Assembly: GCA_043765375.1 (NCBI GenBank)
Contig: JAYUJH010000016.1
Span: 49,091-113,090 of the forward strand
Source of the DNA: JAYUJH01 sp043765375
GTDB taxonomy: Bacteria > Pseudomonadota > Alphaproteobacteria > Rickettsiales > UBA998
Direction: 5' to 3'
Length of the DNA: 64,000 nt
A model generated the notes under the pieces. That model was not told the DNA's origin, did not search any database, and worked only from the letters and a program-made list of their open reading frames with translations. Of this stretch, positions 43,505 to 52,796 are shown one piece after another (within the stretch, counting starts at the first letter, position 1; the number at the start of each line of letters is the position of its first letter). Made by a program: the position numbers and the translations under genes.

Positions 43505-44389
43505 TCAATTCACCACAAAGCTAATGGGAATTAAAAACTCCAATTGCGCTCCCCCCGGATATTGCTGGGGAACGGCGGGAACTGGAGATGCACGGGTCAC
43601 GGATTCAATCGCTGCATTATCAAGATTAGCGTCACCTGAGGATTGCTCAATCGCTTTGAATATAACATATCCACGGCGATTAATACGCAAACGCACCACC
43701 ACCCGCCCACTTGCATTTGCTGGCAGAGTCAACATTTTGTTCAAACGATGGCGATTAATCCACCCTGAAAGCAACTGCTCATATTTACCAACTATTTCAC
43801 CTTTTGCGGCAATATCAGATTTATACCCACCGCCTTGTTGACGCAAATTAGCAAGTTGCGCCCGCTCTGGACGCACCATCACGTTGGTTTTGTAAGTTGG
43901 AGTTGAGGGGGTGGACGGGTTTATAACATGTGAAGTTGAATTATTTTCCGTATTATTTTGTCTGATAGTTGGTTTTTGCTCAGATGCCTTAATAACTGGA
44001 GTTTCAAGAACTGGAGTCTTAATAACTGGAGTTTTAGGTATAGGTGTTTTGGTTTGAACCAACTCATTTTTAGGCGATGATGATTGTGGTTTATCTTGTT
44101 GCGCAACCGATGTTTGTTGTGGCTGCGGGGTTTCCTTATTAATTTCACTGTCAATCCCAAAGGCGAGGCGAACTTGCTTGGTTTTTGGCAAGGAATCTGC
44201 CACTTTCACAAATAATATTGGGGCAATCAATGCAATATGCGTAAATGCTGCCAACCCCAAAATCACATAAAACGGCGGAACATTGAATAAGCGTAATTTT
44301 TGTTCCTGCTCCAGCAAGTTCAAATGTTGAGCATAATTGGAAATCATATGTTTGGGGGGCATATGTTTGGGAGTTACTGTTATATCCAT
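43505..44389 (-). CDS. TonB-like energy transducer
   Basis: 294 aa. One N-terminal membrane helix at about residues 42-62 (ILGLAAFTHIALIAPILFV), a Pro/Thr/Lys-rich periplasmic spacer with 5-residue repeats (KTPIP, KTPVI, KTPVL, ETPVI), and a C-terminal TonB domain (GWINRHRLNKMLTLPANASG, VVRLRINRRGYVIFKAIEQS, LDNAAIESVTRASPVPAVP). It transmits proton-motive energy to outer-membrane receptors. Two exbD genes lie directly upstream; no exbB-like gene is present here. Confidence 0.9.
   Translation of the reverse strand: MDITVTPKHMPPKHMISNYAQHLNLLEQEQKLRLFNVPPFYVILGLAAFTHIALIAPILFVKVADSLPKTKQVRLAFGIDSEINKETPQPQQTSVAQQDKPQSSSPKNELVQTKTPIPKTPVIKTPVLETPVIKASEQKPTIRQNNTENNSTSHVINPSTPSTPTYKTNVMVRPERAQLANLRQQGGGYKSDIAAKGEIVGKYEQLLSGWINRHRLNKMLTLPANASGRVVVRLRINRRGYVIFKAIEQSSGDANLDNAAIESVTRASPVPAVPQQYPGGAQLEFLIPISFVVN
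43988..44047. repeat. 15-bp tandem repeat, 4 units, in the tonB spacer
   Basis: Units CTTAATAACTGGAGT, TTCAAGAACTGGAGT, CTTAATAACTGGAGT and TTTAGGTATAGGTGT. They encode the TPVI-type pentapeptides on the minus strand. Confidence 0.85.
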
Positions 44390-44467
44390 TAATATTTCTC
44401 TATAATTTTTCTACACTATGCTATGATTTTGCGCCGTAGTTTTTGTGCTATGGTTTAGACCTATAGT

Positions 44468-44881
44468 TTAAGGTTTCTGGGCAGCAAGCACCACATCATG
44501 CGCCCCTGATTGCTCCATCGCTTGCATTAACTCAATCAGTTTCACCGCCTCCATATCCGCATCAGCTTTGATGGTGAAACGTGATGACGGGTTTTTTGCC
44601 ATACGCTTCTCAATCCATTGTTTTAACTCACTTATATTGAACATCACATCATCACCCGCCAAAATCTCCTCACGTTTGCCGAGCGTAATCACTGCTTCAC
44701 CAAGGGAAACATCGCTAATTTGCTCACTAAGTGGCACATCAATTGGCAAAACATTCACATGCTCAATTTTACCCGCCACAATGAAAAATATTAGCATTAA
44801 AAATATGATATTAATCATTGGAACAAGGCTAATTTCACGCGGTTTTTTTTGGGATCGTTCAATTTCAATAGCAAAACTCAT
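44468..44881 (-). CDS. ExbD/TolR-like protein with Asn in place of the membrane Asp
   Basis: 137 aa. N-terminal cytoplasmic tail, one membrane helix (SLVPMINIIFLMLIFFIV), and a periplasmic domain. In ExbD the proton-binding aspartate lies in the P-x-I-D motif; here that position is N24 (VPMINII). The gene overlaps the first exbD by 1 nt (TAATG), and tonB follows 78 nt later. It may act as a non-proton-binding partner subunit with the upstream ExbD in a mixed channel. The 44390-44467 gap contains short CTATG-type repeats but no clear site. Confidence 0.88.
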   Translation of the reverse strand: MSFAIEIERSQKKPREISLVPMINIIFLMLIFFIVAGKIEHVNVLPIDVPLSEQISDVSLGEAVITLGKREEILAGDDVMFNISELKQWIEKRMAKNPSSRFTIKADADMEAVKLIELMQAMEQSGAHDVVLAAQKP

Positions 44882-45330
44882 TATTCCCCGCTTATAATTG
44901 GTTGTGTTACATTTGGTGAGGATATATTTAAGCGAGCCACTCTAACGTCTTTCCCGCCAGTTCGTTTGACCATATCCAACACTTCCACCAACATCTGCAC
45001 ATTAACTTTATCATCACATTTCACGGTGACGGGAACATCAGGTTGGCGCATGAAAATCACCTCTAACCGCTCCTCCAAATCACCATAATAAACCAGCGCA
45101 CCATTAACGAAAGTTGCCCCGCTACTCATCAGCGTCACATCATGAGTTTTTATAACTTTAGAAGTGGATTTACTATTGCTACTATCCTCAATCACCGCCA
45201 ATTTTAATGCTTCAATATCAACATAATTGGTGGTGAGAATGAAGAAAATCATCAACATAAACACCACATCAATCAATGGCGTTAAGTTGATTTGTTTGGC
45301 AGCACGCCGAGAGCGTTCAATATTCATCAT
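44881..45330 (-). CDS. exbD: ExbD/TolR family protein, canonical
   Basis: 149 aa. The membrane segment NLTPLIDVVFMLMIFFIL has the essential aspartate (D21). The periplasmic domain follows (LVYYGDLEERLEVIF, VTVKCDDKVNVQMLVEVLDM). With ExbB it forms the proton channel that energises TonB. ExbB (or MotA/TolQ-like) is not encoded next to it. First gene of the exbD-exbD-tonB-DUF3147 run, 46 nt downstream of the amidotransferase gene. Confidence 0.92.
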   Translation of the reverse strand: MMNIERSRRAAKQINLTPLIDVVFMLMIFFILTTNYVDIEALKLAVIEDSSNSKSTSKVIKTHDVTLMSSGATFVNGALVYYGDLEERLEVIFMRQPDVPVTVKCDDKVNVQMLVEVLDMVKRTGGKDVRVARLNISSPNVTQPIISGE

Positions 45331-45376
45331 AGTGAATTGTTTGTAATTAAAAAATCACCACATGACAAGGATTAAT

Positions 45377-46126
45377 TTAATTGTGCATATCGCCATAATT
45401 TTCACACGCAGCAATGAATGCAGCGTAAATTGCTTGGTCGGCGGGAGTGATTAGAAACTCAGGGTGCCATTGCACGCCAATGCAAAATGGGTGCGCGCCA
45501 TATTCTATACCCTCAATCACGCCATCGGGAGCAATTGCGTTGACTATCACACCACTCGCCACCACTTCCACCGCTTGATGATGCGCACTATTAACCATAA
45601 TCTCGGCTTGTTTCACGATATTTGCAAGCAAACTGCCCGCCGTGATTTTCACATGATGCGAAACTTGGTTGCGTGGGTTGGGCTGCTCATGCAAAATGGT
45701 TGAATGCGGAAAACCATCAGGAATATGTTGAATTAAACTACCACCAAGCACCACATTCAGCAATTGCTGCCCTCCGCATATCCCTAAAATTGGCATGTTG
45801 CGGGCAATCGCTCCTTGCAAAATTGCATATTCAAATTGGGTGCGAGTATTTTTGAGGCTTACTTTATCGCTATTTATTTCCTGCCCATAAAGTTCGGGCG
45901 AAACATCAAAATTGCCACCAGTCACAATCAAACCATCAATCATATCAAGATAATCATCAGCTAAAGCAGGAAAATGTGCAAGAGGCACAGGAACTGCTCC
46001 AAATTGTGCAACTGAGGCGCAATAATTCTCCCTCAGTGCATACCAAGGATATTTGGAATATGTTTGCTCAATTTCATAATCTAGCGTAATACCAATTTTT
46101 GGTGATTTTTTGTTTTGAATGTTCAT
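45377..46126 (-). CDS. Class-I glutamine amidotransferase, gamma-glutamyl-GABA hydrolase type (C26)
   Basis: 249 aa. The nucleophile cysteine is in GICGGQQLLNVVLGG, the oxyanion region in GLIVTGGNFDV, and His/Glu of the triad in GVQWHPEFLI. This is the PuuD-like layout: hydrolysis of gamma-glutamyl-gamma-aminobutyrate or related compounds. No polyamine genes are adjacent, so the substrate is open. It ends 46 nt before exbD on the same strand. Confidence 0.88.
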   Translation of the reverse strand: MNIQNKKSPKIGITLDYEIEQTYSKYPWYALRENYCASVAQFGAVPVPLAHFPALADDYLDMIDGLIVTGGNFDVSPELYGQEINSDKVSLKNTRTQFEYAILQGAIARNMPILGICGGQQLLNVVLGGSLIQHIPDGFPHSTILHEQPNPRNQVSHHVKITAGSLLANIVKQAEIMVNSAHHQAVEVVASGVIVNAIAPDGVIEGIEYGAHPFCIGVQWHPEFLITPADQAIYAAFIAACENYGDMHN

Positions 46127-46186
46127 GATTTATAATTCTACATATGAAACAATTACTAAAATATTGCAACTAATTTATGGCAAACA

Positions 46187-47944
46187 TCAAGCTACAAAAT
46201 TATCATTCTGCACCATGATTGGCTCAGGTAACACATGTTCAATCACTCGCACTTCGGGGAATTGCAAGCGCACTGTTGTGCCTTCACCAAGCGAGCTAAT
46301 CAGTGTCAAACGTCCATTATGCAACTCCGTGAACATGCGACAAAGTGGTAACCCCAGCCCTGTTCCTTCGTGGCTTTGGCTGCGATGAACCTGCCCAAAC
46401 ACATCAAGCGCAATTTGAATATCCTCCTCGGCTATCCCAATTCCCGTGTCAATCACCTCAATAATCATATTGCGATTACCGTCCATATGCGCTTTGACCG
46501 TGACCAAGCCGTTTGGCGGAGTGAACTTAACACTATTAGAAATGAGATTAATCAATACTTGTTTCAATTTGCGCTTATCAGCAAATAATCGTGGCAAGTT
46601 TTCGGGGACGTCAATCTTGAATTGCAAACTTTTGCTTTTGATTTTCTCATTCATAATGCGTGCTGTTTCATTGACGGCATCAAACACATTGACTTTTTCT
46701 TCCACAATTTCAAGCCTGCCCGCCTCCCCTTTGGAAAACTCTAATATATCATTAATCAACTGCAACAAGTGATTGCCGCATAAAGTTATATCACCCATTC
46801 TATCTTTTTGTTTGGTATTTAAGGGCCCAAAATAACCCGCATTTAACATTTCAGAAAAGCCAATAATCGCATTTAAGGGCGTGCGTAATTCATGGCTCAT
46901 ATTCGCCAAAAACTCAGATTTTGTTTGCGATGCTAAAATTGCTGCTGCCTCAGATTTTTTGACTCGCATCATTTGTTTGGACATGGTCAAAATGAAGAAT
47001 GCTCCAACGGAAACAAATAATAATATTAACGCCAAAAACCCTAAATCTTTGAATCTGTCTTGCCAGAATTGATATAAAAACTCGCCCTCATCAATGGCAA
47101 CCATGGCGGTTAGTGGTTGGTTTATAACTTTTTGATACGCAACAATATTCAACCGTCCATTAGTTTTGATGGTGATGGAATCATTGGTTTTGGTGGTTTG
47201 TTGCGTTGATTTCCATAATTTATTAAGCGATTCACGCTTAATTTTCCATAATCTACTATGATTCATCTCACCAAACAGGCTTTTGCCATCAGACATCACC
47301 ACGTCAGCAACTCGCTCATGATTGCTATCAACACTTGCAAAAAAATCCAAAAAGCAATCAGAATCAATAGCGGCGATAACAATTCCACCAAATGTTCCGT
47401 CCAATTTGCTCATACGCCTTGCGACTAACAAAATCTCTTTATTATCTTTGGTTTTATATGGCATTAATAGTTGCAAATCAGATTCATCTTTGCGCAAATA
47501 AATAAATGGCAAGAAATCTTTGAATGATTTGTCATAATCAATCCATTTGGAATATAATTTATTATTAACCGCAACTTCAGTTTCACCTTTTTGGTTGATA
47601 ATCATCAAGGCCACCATATTGGGACGACTATCCACCCATAATTTGAAATGGTTGATGATGTCATTGGGTAATGTTCCACCAAATAGTAGGTTCAAACGCT
47701 GACGTTCCACCGCTTGCTGCAAAAATAAATCCACCGTATGCAGGTTTTGCTCCACATGATCCGCCAAAATAGCAGCAAGACGGGTTGCATCTGCTTTGCC
47801 TTTTTGGTTTGACGCATCATATTCTTTAACGGAATAAAACCCAACAATTGCCACCGCTGCAATCAACACAAACGCAAACGACGCCATCAACCATTTGAGG
47901 TTTTGCGCATGACGGCTTTGAAAAGTTTGGTATAAATGATTCAC
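46187..47944 (-). CDS. Membrane sensor histidine kinase with periplasmic Cache-like domain (PleC/DivJ-like kinase core)
   Basis: 585 aa, GTG start at 47944. Membrane helix one is at about residues 18-40, a periplasmic sensor follows (VDLFLQQAVERQRLNLLFGG, MVALMIINQKGETEVAVN), and a second helix lies at about 298-318 (FLALILLFVSVGAFFIL). The kinase has the H-box EFLANMSHELRTPLNAIIGF, then FGPLNTKQKDRMGDITLCGN, and HATPase motifs ISNSVKFTPPNG, DTGIGIAEED and GTGLGLPLCR. This core matches the PleC/DivJ/PdhS group that signals to DivK, but the sensor domain differs from those. No response regulator is adjacent. Confidence 0.88.
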   Translation of the reverse strand: MNHLYQTFQSRHAQNLKWLMASFAFVLIAAVAIVGFYSVKEYDASNQKGKADATRLAAILADHVEQNLHTVDLFLQQAVERQRLNLLFGGTLPNDIINHFKLWVDSRPNMVALMIINQKGETEVAVNNKLYSKWIDYDKSFKDFLPFIYLRKDESDLQLLMPYKTKDNKEILLVARRMSKLDGTFGGIVIAAIDSDCFLDFFASVDSNHERVADVVMSDGKSLFGEMNHSRLWKIKRESLNKLWKSTQQTTKTNDSITIKTNGRLNIVAYQKVINQPLTAMVAIDEGEFLYQFWQDRFKDLGFLALILLFVSVGAFFILTMSKQMMRVKKSEAAAILASQTKSEFLANMSHELRTPLNAIIGFSEMLNAGYFGPLNTKQKDRMGDITLCGNHLLQLINDILEFSKGEAGRLEIVEEKVNVFDAVNETARIMNEKIKSKSLQFKIDVPENLPRLFADKRKLKQVLINLISNSVKFTPPNGLVTVKAHMDGNRNMIIEVIDTGIGIAEEDIQIALDVFGQVHRSQSHEGTGLGLPLCRMFTELHNGRLTLISSLGEGTTVRLQFPEVRVIEHVLPEPIMVQNDNFVA

Positions 47945-48251
47945 TAATATCTAATAATATATAATTGTTAAACTTCAATTATGCTGATGGTTAGTTAATT
48001 TATGAATAATTTTAGTATAATTTTATTTTAATTTTGATGTTTTTATTATATCAATTAATTGATAGTAAGGTGATTATCGTTAAATAATTAGTTGTGGATA
48101 CCAGCCTTCGCTGGTATGACGGTTGCCCAAGTGGAGTTTTGTCATACCAGCGCAAGCTGGTATCTATGCTTATTAACGCCATATTAATTCGTTGTAATAA
48201 ATATATAACCAACAACCCAACTTCAACAAAGCAACATCAGGAAATAACATC
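47945..48251. other. Intergenic region between divergent kinase and comM genes
   Basis: 307 bp of AT-rich DNA without an ORF. The only structure is the pair of inverted 25-bp palindromes at 48096-48164. Promoters for both neighbours must lie here, but I see no clear boxes. AGGA sits before the comM start. Confidence 0.6.
48096..48164. repeat. Pair of 25-bp palindromes in inverted orientation
   Basis: 48096-48120 reads GGATACCAGCCTTCGCTGGT plus ATGAC, itself a hairpin. 48141-48164 is its inverted partner, separated by 20 bp. The whole could fold as two small hairpins or one large cruciform. A single copy of the unit is at 1163-1187. Confidence 0.85.
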
Positions 48252-49763
48252 ATGATTGCTCACATTCAAACAATCGCTTTTGCTGGAATTGAAACTACCC
48301 CCGTTGAAGTGCAAGCGCATATTGCAGCGGGGATTCCAGCCTTCACAATTGTTGGTTTGCCAGATAAAGCCGTTGGAGAATCACGGGAGCGAGTGAGGGT
48401 TGCCATTCAATCGCTAGGGCTAGCACTGCCCGCCAAACGCATAACCATTAACCTTGCACCAGCAGATCTCGCCAAAGAGGGCAGTCATTATGATTTGCCA
48501 ATCGCCCTTGCGTTGTTGGTGGTAATGGGGATAATTCCACAGGAAGATTTGAACGAATATATCGCCCTCGGTGAACTCTCACTTGATGGCAGAATATTAC
48601 AAGTCAGTGGAGTTTTGCCCGCTGCAATGGGTGCGAATGCGCTTGGCAGGGGTATCATATGCCCTGCCTCAAATGCTCAGGAAGCCTCATGGGCTGGTGA
48701 TATAAATATTCTAGCAGCACCATCTATGCTTGCGTTAATCAAACATTTTAAGGGGGAACAAGTGATGGGTGCGCCAATTGCTCAAATTGCCCCTGCAACC
48801 ATTCACAAAATAGATTTAAGCCAAGTTAAGGGACATAATCATGCTAAACGTGCGTTGGAAATTGCGGCAAGTGGTGGACATAATTTGTTGATGGTGGGAC
48901 CTCCCGGAACTGGAAAATCTATGCTTGCCTCGTGCTTGCCAACTATTCTACCCCCCATGAATGCAAAGGAAATGCTGGATATAAGCATTATTGCAAGCAT
49001 TGCGGGCAATTTACCTGAAACGGGATTAGTGCAAGATCGCCCCTTTCGTGCGCCGCATCATTCTGCATCACTGCCAGCCATGGTTGGTGGTGGTAAGAGA
49101 GCGCACCCCGGAGAGATTTCACTAGCTCACAGGGGAGTATTATTCCTTGACGAAATACCAGAGTTTCCACGAGCAGTGCTGGAAGCGTTGCGCCAACCAT
49201 TGGAAACAAGGACAATTAGCATTTCACGGGTGCAAGCTCATGTGACTTATCCTGCTGATTTTCAATTAATCGCTGCGATGAACCCTTGCCGTTGCGGTTA
49301 CCTCGGTGATGTTGAAAGGAGCTGTTCCAAAGCACCAAGATGTGGTGAAGATTATCAAAATAAACTCTCAGGGCCATTGCTTGACCGTTTTGATATGAAA
49401 ATTATGATGCCAATGTTGGTTGCTAATGAATTATTCAATTCTCCCAAAGCTGAAAGTTCGGCAATCGTTGCAAATAGGGTGCATAATGCACGAGAGAAAC
49501 AACAATTACGTTATGGCAGCGGAACGATTAATTCCAATGCAAGTGCGGAGCTGATTGAACAATCATTCAAATGGGAAGATGATGCAAGCGATTTATTGCA
49601 ACAAGCAACGCAAAAAATGAATCTTTCTATGCGAGGAATCACCCGCATTTCAAGAGTTGCTGCAACTATTGCGGATTTAAGCGGCAAGGTAAATATCACA
49701 CGCCATGCAATCGCAGAAGCATTGAGTTATCGCCATCAACCAAATAGCTTGCTTTGCGCCTAA
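48252..49763 (+). CDS. comM: YifB/ComM family Mg-chelatase-like AAA ATPase
   Basis: 503 aa. The N-terminal lon-like domain (IVGLPDKAVGESRERVRVAI, INLAPADLAKEGSHYDLPIA) is followed by the AAA+ domain with Walker A MVGPPGTGKSMLASCLPTIL, Walker B GVLFLDEIPEF, and AAMNPCRCGYLGD, all as in YifB. A C-terminal Mg-chelatase helical part (NLSMRGITRISRVAATIADL) completes it. ComM is a branch-migration helicase in natural transformation, which fits with dprA in the same window. Confidence 0.94.
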   Translation: MIAHIQTIAFAGIETTPVEVQAHIAAGIPAFTIVGLPDKAVGESRERVRVAIQSLGLALPAKRITINLAPADLAKEGSHYDLPIALALLVVMGIIPQEDLNEYIALGELSLDGRILQVSGVLPAAMGANALGRGIICPASNAQEASWAGDINILAAPSMLALIKHFKGEQVMGAPIAQIAPATIHKIDLSQVKGHNHAKRALEIAASGGHNLLMVGPPGTGKSMLASCLPTILPPMNAKEMLDISIIASIAGNLPETGLVQDRPFRAPHHSASLPAMVGGGKRAHPGEISLAHRGVLFLDEIPEFPRAVLEALRQPLETRTISISRVQAHVTYPADFQLIAAMNPCRCGYLGDVERSCSKAPRCGEDYQNKLSGPLLDRFDMKIMMPMLVANELFNSPKAESSAIVANRVHNAREKQQLRYGSGTINSNASAELIEQSFKWEDDASDLLQQATQKMNLSMRGITRISRVAATIADLSGKVNITRHAIAEALSYRHQPNSLLCA

Positions 49764-49818
49764 ATATTATGTTTTATGTTTTCAATCATAACAACCATAT
49801 AATGACGGCTGGCAAATA

Positions 49819-51135
49819 ATGAAATTACTACATATATTATCATTATTATTTATCATAATATTAGGGGCTTGTATGCCGCAAAAGCCCCCTTCTCCGCCCG
49901 CAACTTCGCCATATGCGGCGCAACCAAATATTCACCCTTATAATATGAAACATTCTGATGTGCAACATTTTGATGTTAGAGTAGCATCAACCGCACCGTT
50001 GCGTAATAATTATAGCCCAACTCCCCAAACTGCCTCGCAACAAAACGCTTACCCACAAACCAGCAACCAATCAACAGAAGTTAAAGTTGGGTTGTTACTG
50101 CCACTCACTGGCGCAAATAGCAAACTTGGGCAAAATATGTTGGACGCAGCAATGCTTGGTTTATCTGATAAATACGCACTGAGTAATAATAACACGCGCA
50201 TAATGTTACTGCCAAAAAATACAGGGGATACGCCCAAAAATGCAATTAAAGCAGCAAATGATGCAATTAAAGATGGAGCGAAATTATTGCTAGGCCCCCT
50301 AGATGCAGCGTCAACCAATTCAATCAAGCCAATCGCAAGCAAAGCTGGAATTGATATCATCAGTTTTTCCAATAATATAACGGTTGCAGATGATAAAACG
50401 TTCATCATGGGTTTCATGATGCAGGAGCAAATCACTCAAATTATTGCGCATATCTCTAAGCAAAATAAGCAACATTTAGCTATATTATTACCGAGCAATA
50501 ACAGCTCAGATGCGCTTGAAACACTATTACGCCAAGCAATTGCAACATCTGGAATTAACGAAACTAGCATTGTGAAATATGGCGCAGGCACAAATGATTT
50601 CAACTTGGTGATTGGGCAATTGAACAATAATGTTGCAAGCAAAATGCAAGCGGGGCTGCCACCTGCTGATGCAGTGCTGATATTGGAAGGGGGCGAACGA
50701 GCGGCGCAATTGATAGCTACACTAAGAGCGCAACCCACATCAACACAATATTCATATTACGGCATAGGATTACTGGATAATCAAGCATTGCTTGGTAAGC
50801 CAGAACTGATTGGGGTGGAGTTTGCTAGCAGTTCCGCCCGCAATTTTCAACAATTTGCACGCCGTTTTGAACATGAATATGGATATTCTCCCAGCAGAAT
50901 CTCATCACTTGGCTATGATGCAATCTCAATAGCCGCTGATATATTAGCAACCGCCCCCTCCCCTAACTCAAATATTATTCACTCAAGTATCACTCGCTCA
51001 AATGGGTTTGTCACGCCCGCAAATGGCTTAATCAGGTTTAATGCTAACGGCAGCAACCAACGCTCCCTCGCCATCATGCGCATTGAAAATGGTAAAATGA
51101 ATGAAATCTCCCCCGCCAAACGAATATTTGAATGA
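49819..51135 (+). CDS. LpoA-like penicillin-binding-protein activator lipoprotein
   Basis: 438 aa. Lipobox ILGAC (C18), then a disordered Pro/Gln region to about residue 85, then a periplasmic-binding fold: EVKVGLLLPLTGANSKLGQN, IKDGAKLLLGPLDAASTNSI, DIISFSNNITVADDKTF, and YGYSPSRISSLGYDAISIA. This Leu/Ile/Val-binding-like domain with a lipid anchor matches the outer-membrane LpoA-type regulators of PBP1A. It may instead be an amino-acid-binding lipoprotein. It is 4 nt before the DNA methylase gene. Confidence 0.82.
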   Translation: MKLLHILSLLFIIILGACMPQKPPSPPATSPYAAQPNIHPYNMKHSDVQHFDVRVASTAPLRNNYSPTPQTASQQNAYPQTSNQSTEVKVGLLLPLTGANSKLGQNMLDAAMLGLSDKYALSNNNTRIMLLPKNTGDTPKNAIKAANDAIKDGAKLLLGPLDAASTNSIKPIASKAGIDIISFSNNITVADDKTFIMGFMMQEQITQIIAHISKQNKQHLAILLPSNNSSDALETLLRQAIATSGINETSIVKYGAGTNDFNLVIGQLNNNVASKMQAGLPPADAVLILEGGERAAQLIATLRAQPTSTQYSYYGIGLLDNQALLGKPELIGVEFASSSARNFQQFARRFEHEYGYSPSRISSLGYDAISIAADILATAPSPNSNIIHSSITRSNGFVTPANGLIRFNANGSNQRSLAIMRIENGKMNEISPAKRIFE

Positions 51136-51138
51136 GAT

Positions 51139-52137
51139 ATGATGTTGGAAAATATGTCATCTCGCAACCAAACTATTACGATAACAACAGATGAAGCCGT
51201 TAATCTCAGCAAACAATTATATGTTTTGCCCAGCAAAGATAAAATTATTACTAAGCAAGATATTACTAATCAACTAACATGCCAAAACATGCTGGAAACA
51301 GCAAAATATTTACCCAATCAATTTGTTGATTTGTTGTTTCTTGACCCACCTTATAATATTGCTAAAGATTTTGCTGGATCAAAGTTTAAGCGCACCAGTC
51401 TAGATGATTATCGCCAATTGTTAGATACTTGGATTAACTCAATTTTGCATACCCTCAAACCGACAGCATCAATTTACATATGCAATGATTGGCAAATGTC
51501 AGGCGTAGTTTATGATGTTTGTTCTAAATATTTTCATATTAGAAATCGTATTACATGGGAGCGTGAAAAAGGCAGAGGCGCAAAACATAATTGGAAAAAT
51601 TGCTCAGAAGATATATGGTTTTGCACTATGTCCAATGATTATTATTTTGATTGCGAAGCGGTGAAGCTGAAGCGAAAAGTTATTGCGCCTTATCGTCATG
51701 ATGATGGCAGCGCAAAAGATTGGAGCGAAGGAGATAATGGCAATTATCGCTTAACCAGCCCGTCCAATTTATGGACTGATATTAGTGTTCCATTTTGGTC
51801 TATGCCCGAAAATACTTGCCACCCAACGCAAAAACCTGAAAAATTGCTCGCAAAAATTATCTTAGCAAGTAGCAAACAGGGGGATTTTATATTAGATCCA
51901 TTTCTTGGCTCTGGCACAACGGCAGTAGTTGCCAAAAAATTAGGACGCAATTTCTTAGGAATAGAGCAAGAAAGAGAATATTGCTACTACGCATTGAAAC
52001 GATTGCGAATGGCTGACACGAATAACAATATTCAAGGTTATAGCGATGGTGTTTTTTGGGAAAGAAACACATTATCGCAACAAAAAAAACGTGCAAAACC
52101 AGAACACACTCATTTAACACAGGATTTACTATCATGA
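51139..52137 (+). CDS. Type II DNA methyltransferase, beta class (adenine- or cytosine-N4 specific)
   Basis: 332 aa. Motif IV FLDPPYN comes first (about residue 71), the target-recognition stretch follows (RITWEREKGRGAKHNWKN, SNLWTDISVPFWSMPENT, HPTQKPEKLLAKIILASS), and motif I DPFLGSGTTAVVAKK is C-terminal, so the order is that of beta-class enzymes such as HpaI/HinfI methylases. The start may be 51139 or 51154, and the first 40 residues are not part of the fold. It protects host DNA from the endonuclease encoded next, whose ATG overlaps its stop (ATGA). Recognition site not deducible. Confidence 0.92.
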   Translation: MMLENMSSRNQTITITTDEAVNLSKQLYVLPSKDKIITKQDITNQLTCQNMLETAKYLPNQFVDLLFLDPPYNIAKDFAGSKFKRTSLDDYRQLLDTWINSILHTLKPTASIYICNDWQMSGVVYDVCSKYFHIRNRITWEREKGRGAKHNWKNCSEDIWFCTMSNDYYFDCEAVKLKRKVIAPYRHDDGSAKDWSEGDNGNYRLTSPSNLWTDISVPFWSMPENTCHPTQKPEKLLAKIILASSKQGDFILDPFLGSGTTAVVAKKLGRNFLGIEQEREYCYYALKRLRMADTNNNIQGYSDGVFWERNTLSQQKKRAKPEHTHLTQDLLS

Positions 52138-52796
52138 AACAATCAATATTTTTTAATGGTAGTAACGAAATTATTGCTCAGCGAATAAAAGATTATTTAC
52201 GCAATCATGATGATTTTCTGAGTGCAAAAACGATGAAAAGCCCTCGTGCGGCAGGCGATGCCATTCAAGAGATAATCAGTGAACAATTTGCAGAACTTGC
52301 TAATGAACATTGCGGTAGTTACTCAAATGATTTCGCTCGCCGTTCCATGGCAGATTTAGCATTTTCTGATATTTTTGGTAATTATAACATTGTTGATGTA
52401 AAAACTCATCGTTCAGATACTAAGTTTAATATGCCAAATCTAACCTCAGTTGAAAGATTGTCACGTTTTTATGAAGATGATAATAATTATTTTTCATTGC
52501 TAATGATAAAATATCACATTGAAAACACTGAACTAATTATTGAAAATGTTACCTTTCAGCCGATTGAGTTTTTATCATGGGAATGCTTAACTATTGGTGC
52601 ATTAGGTTGGGGGCAGATACAAATTGCCAATTCAAACAAAGTTATTATTAACCCAAAATATTCTCGCAGACAATGGATGATTGAGTTATGCGATATTTTA
52701 CTTGAGTTTTATCCGAAGGAAATTATTAAAATTAATGCTAGAATTAATAAGTTTGAAACTGTAAAACAATATTGGATAAATAAAACGGAGCGATAA
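52134..52796 (+). CDS. Type II restriction endonuclease, HincII/EcoRV-like PD-(D/E)XK
   Basis: 220 aa from the ATG at 52134. The catalytic core is SMADLAFSD (D74) and YNIVDVKTHRSD (D88-x-K90), 14 residues apart, followed by TKFNMPNLTSVERL. An upstream helix KSPRAAGDAIQEIISE resembles the SGHAAGEPFE helix of HincII, and the D...DVKT-x-N spacing is also close to HincII. The match is from memory and moderate. The gene overlaps the methylase by 4 nt. No controller (C) protein gene is seen. Two palindromes follow at its stop. Confidence 0.78.
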   Translation: MKQSIFFNGSNEIIAQRIKDYLRNHDDFLSAKTMKSPRAAGDAIQEIISEQFAELANEHCGSYSNDFARRSMADLAFSDIFGNYNIVDVKTHRSDTKFNMPNLTSVERLSRFYEDDNNYFSLLMIKYHIENTELIIENVTFQPIEFLSWECLTIGALGWGQIQIANSNKVIINPKYSRRQWMIELCDILLEFYPKEIIKINARINKFETVKQYWINKTER

